Made by a program: the position numbers and the translations under genes. 64,000 bases of DNA, from NCBI GenBank assembly GCA_013397455.1, contig VYZB01000123.1, positions 1,454,758 to 1,518,757 of the forward strand, written 5' to 3'. Each line of letters begins with the position of its first letter. Within the stretch, counting starts at the first letter, position 1. Below are positions 63,987-64,000 of this stretch, piece by piece. This DNA comes from Crotophaga sulcirostris. Taxonomy: Eukaryota; Chordata; Aves; Cuculiformes; Crotophagidae. A model generated the notes under the pieces. It was not told the origin of the DNA, made no database searches, and was given only the letters and a program-made list of their open reading frames with translations.

Positions 63987-64000
63987 AAAGCCTGGGATTT

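Overview
This window is AT-rich, gene-poor nuclear DNA from a vertebrate, almost certainly a bird. The evidence is a set of seven CR1 LINE insertions (two of them nested), most ending in the octamer-type 3' tails typical of avian CR1 and all 5'-truncated. I saw no Alu-, B1- or L1-like elements, and the rest is AT-rich, intron-like or intergenic sequence. The species and chromosome cannot be told from the sequence. No complete gene, tRNA, rRNA, CRISPR array or operon is visible. Most open frames longer than 60 codons have no recognisable family and look like chance frames. The clear exception is the C-terminal part of a CR1 ORF2 at 34889-35341.

Layout. Bases 1-2730 are unannotated AT-rich DNA with one splice-flanked open stretch (2245-2324). 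A CR1 3' end (2731-3006) abuts a GC-richer block (3007-3535) that is open in several frames and unrecognised. Bases 3536-20068 are plain AT-rich DNA with a long purine tract (9757-9840) and several possible exons. An assembly gap of 290 N (20069-20358) is followed by an unusual, possibly LTR-derived flank with a purine run. Bases 20641-34967 are AT-rich with a degenerate AT minisatellite (27343-27440) and a perfect E-box palindrome (32761-32776). A longer CR1 copy lies at 34968-35437. Bases 35438-40660 contain a perfect 13-bp inverted repeat (36436-36476) and a 40-nt exon-like stretch with KH-domain resemblance (36908-36947). A plus-strand CR1 is nested in a minus-strand CR1 at 40661-41404. 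Further CR1 pieces lie at 43109-43295, 50231-50370 and 55781-56304. Between them sit a homeodomain-motif cluster (about 46560-46800) and a 24-nt microexon candidate (48324-48347). The window ends in a near-identical 61-bp tandem duplication (63865-63986).

Interpretation. The window is best read as intron or intergenic DNA. I read splice sites by eye on the plus strand only, and chance acceptor/donor pairs are frequent in 64 kb, so the exon candidates are hypotheses. I did not find a convincing new biological system. The items most worth checking are the 24-nt microexon candidate, the KH-like exon, the 80-nt splice-flanked exon at 2245, the nested CR1, the GC-rich block beside the first CR1, and the hairpin at 36436.
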